The notes beneath the pieces are model-generated. The model made no database searches and had not been told where the DNA came from. It saw only the letters and a list, made by a program, of their open reading frames with translations. The position numbers were made by a program, and so were the translations under genes. 64,000 nt of DNA from assembly GCF_008642375.1 (NCBI RefSeq), contig NZ_CP029194.1:7062501-7126500 (forward strand). Reading direction: 5' to 3'. This document shows positions 62,866 through 64,000 of this stretch, in pieces; within the stretch, counting starts at the first letter, position 1; each line of letters begins with the position of its first letter. The DNA comes from Streptomyces venezuelae (lineage in GTDB: Bacteria > Actinomycetota > Actinomycetes > Streptomycetales > Streptomycetaceae).

Positions 62866-63311
62866 CCGACCCCCGACCCGTACTGGTGCTGAACGGCCCG
62901 AACCTCGGGCGGCTCGGTTCCCGCGAGCCCGACATCTACGGCGCCACCTCATACAAGGGGCTCGTGGAGTCCTGCCGGGCCCTCGGCGCGGAGCTCGGCT
63001 TCGACGTCGAGGTCCGGGAGACCAACGACGAGGGCGAGATGATCCGCTGGCTCCACGAGGCGGCGGACGGTTCGGTCCCGGTCGTGCTCAATCCGGGGGC
63101 GTTCACCCACTACTCGTACGGGATGCGGGACGCGGCCGCGCAGCGGACGGCCCCGCTGATCGAGGTGCACATCTCGAACCCGTACACCCGTGAGGAGTTC
63201 CGGCACACCTCGGTCGTCGCCGCGGTGGCGACCGGGACGGTGGCCGGCTTCGGGATCGGCTCCTACCGGCTGGCGCTGCGGGCGCTCGCCGAGGAACTGA
63301 CCGACAGCTGA
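62862..63311 (+). CDS. aroQ: 3-dehydroquinate dehydratase, type II
   Basis: Dehydrates 3-dehydroquinate to 3-dehydroshikimate; forms dodecamers. It has 149 residues. LNGPNLGRLGSREPDIYG contains the catalytic arginine and tyrosine, NPGAFTHYSYGMRDA is the substrate loop, and EVHISNPYTREEFRHTS has the active-site histidine. The GTG start overlaps the aroB stop. A terminator follows. Confidence 0.95.
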   Translation: MTDPRPVLVLNGPNLGRLGSREPDIYGATSYKGLVESCRALGAELGFDVEVRETNDEGEMIRWLHEAADGSVPVVLNPGAFTHYSYGMRDAAAQRTAPLIEVHISNPYTREEFRHTSVVAAVATGTVAGFGIGSYRLALRALAEELTDS

Positions 63312-63325
63312 CCTGGTGGCGAGCG

Positions 63326-63363
63326 GGCGGGGGCGGGCCGGGCACTACGGGCCCGCCCCCGCC
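63326..63363 (+). terminator. Terminator ending the aro operon
   Basis: GGCGGGGGCGGGCC (63326-63339) pairs perfectly with GGCCCGCCCCCGCC (63350-63363) around a 10-base loop. A few T's follow. Confidence 0.75.
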
Positions 63364-63445
63364 GTTCCCCCTGTGGGGGGATGGGGCGGTAACGTTCCGG
63401 CGTCCCTGATTCATCAGTCAGTCGTACGAGACGGAGTGGCACCGG

Positions 63446-64000
63446 ATGCAGCATGCAGTGGGGGGCCCGCTGCCACCGCCCGAGCAGTCGCCGGGCCAGG
63501 CGCCCGGCACCGGACCCGTGGCAGGCGCCGCGCCGGGGTCCGTCGCGGGGCCGGCCTCCGGACAGGCCCCCGGAGCTCCCATGACTCCCGGACAGGCGCC
63601 CGCAGCCCCCGGAGCTCCCATGGCTCCCGGTCAGGCCCCGGGCCCCGTCCCCGGACCGCCGGTGGGCGGTGGTCCGCAGGGCGGGCACCCGCCCCTCCCG
63701 TCCGCGCCCCCGCCGAGCGGCCCGTACCCCGCGCCGAACGCCGGGTCCCGGCTCGGCGTGCACCCCGCCCTCCAGGCGGGCGCTCCCCGGCCGCAGCACC
63801 CCACGCCGCCCCCGCACGCCGCTCCGCCCGCCCAGGGCCCCGGCGGACCGGGCTGGGGCACCCCCGGAGCCGTACCGCAGCATCCGGCCGCCCCGCAGCA
63901 CCCGACGGTCCCGAACCACTCGGCCCGGGCGCCGCTCCGCGCCGACCTCACCGGCCACGTCCCGCTGCCGCCCGTGGGCGCGCCCGTCGCGCCGCCCGTG
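63446..64000 (+). CDS. Proline-rich protein, N-terminal part (cut by window end)
   Basis: The frame from ATG 63446 stays open to the window end (185 codons). It is dominated by Pro, Gly, Ala and Gln, with repeats such as GQAPG, APGAPM and PQHP. Near the end it becomes less repetitive (RAPLRADLTGHVPLPPVG), suggesting a folded domain begins beyond the window. I have a faint memory of Streptomyces AAA-type kinases with such a prefix near the aro genes, but cannot confirm. No strong ribosome-binding site is seen. Confidence 0.55.
   Translation, partial: MQHAVGGPLPPPEQSPGQAPGTGPVAGAAPGSVAGPASGQAPGAPMTPGQAPAAPGAPMAPGQAPGPVPGPPVGGGPQGGHPPLPSAPPPSGPYPAPNAGSRLGVHPALQAGAPRPQHPTPPPHAAPPAQGPGGPGWGTPGAVPQHPAAPQHPTVPNHSARAPLRADLTGHVPLPPVGAPVAPPV

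Noticed and set aside
63263..63958. 231-codon minus-strand frame at the right end
   Set aside because: It is antisense to the aro terminator and to the proline-rich gene; glycine/arginine-rich with no motif.

Overview
The window is a piece of Streptomyces core chromosome. Base composition is very GC-rich (third codon positions almost always G or C), GTG and TTG starts are common, and the protein at 11696-12109 matches my memory of the sporulation-division protein SsgB almost residue for residue. Gene order also follows a shared actinobacterial backbone: thrS, HIT, phosphatidylinositol-phosphate synthase, acyltransferase, pimA, pdxST, yebC, ruvCAB, yajC, secDF, apt, relA, cyclophilin, hisS. 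I see no insertion sequence, phage, CRISPR array, rRNA operon or biosynthetic gene cluster. No family assignment was checked against a database.

Layout. 0.1-5.8 kb: siroheme synthase (cysG), a SpoU-type RNA methyltransferase, a Ser/Thr kinase, a tiny membrane protein, an APH-fold protein and a small zinc-finger protein. 5.8-6.4 kb: a minus-strand tRNA array Gly-Cys-Val-Val-Val-Val. 6.7-12.7 kb: the folate pair pabB-pabC, a GNAT protein, a DsbA-like protein, small membrane proteins, a CGNR zinc-finger protein, ssgB and a PGPGW membrane protein. 12.8-16.1 kb: two tRNA-Val(CAC) genes flank a very large membrane protein and a START-like protein. 16.1-18.9 kb: a DnaQ-like exonuclease diverges from a coupled pair made of a DUF4365 protein and an unknown protein. 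19.1-32.1 kb: thrS, an ion channel, a HIT protein, an unknown membrane protein, EF-G2, the phosphatidylinositol-mannoside operon, and pdxS-pdxT.

32.1-42.3 kb holds yebC, ruvCAB, the Sec accessory genes yajC-secD-secF, apt and relA. 42.3-50.5 kb holds a DUF349 protein, a membrane-anchored cyclophilin, an MBL hydrolase with hisS, a VKOR protein, rarA, a broken HNH nuclease gene and rpsD. 50.5-64 kb holds a STAND ATPase, then DUF948-DUF6167-alaS-ruvX, mltG-aroE, a small membrane gene, aroC-aroK-aroB-aroQ, and the start of a proline-rich protein cut by the window end.

Many genes overlap by 1-4 bases (ATGA, GTGA, TGATG), so translational coupling is widespread. Several others have a -10 hexamer only 6-9 bases before the start codon and no Shine-Dalgarno sequence, which suggests leaderless mRNAs. 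The least explained items are the DUF4365 pair, a repeat-rich spacer at about 29.6-29.8 kb, the large membrane proteins of unknown role, and a 20-bp palindrome before the VKOR gene. I found no clear, wholly new biological system; the DUF4365 pair is the best candidate.
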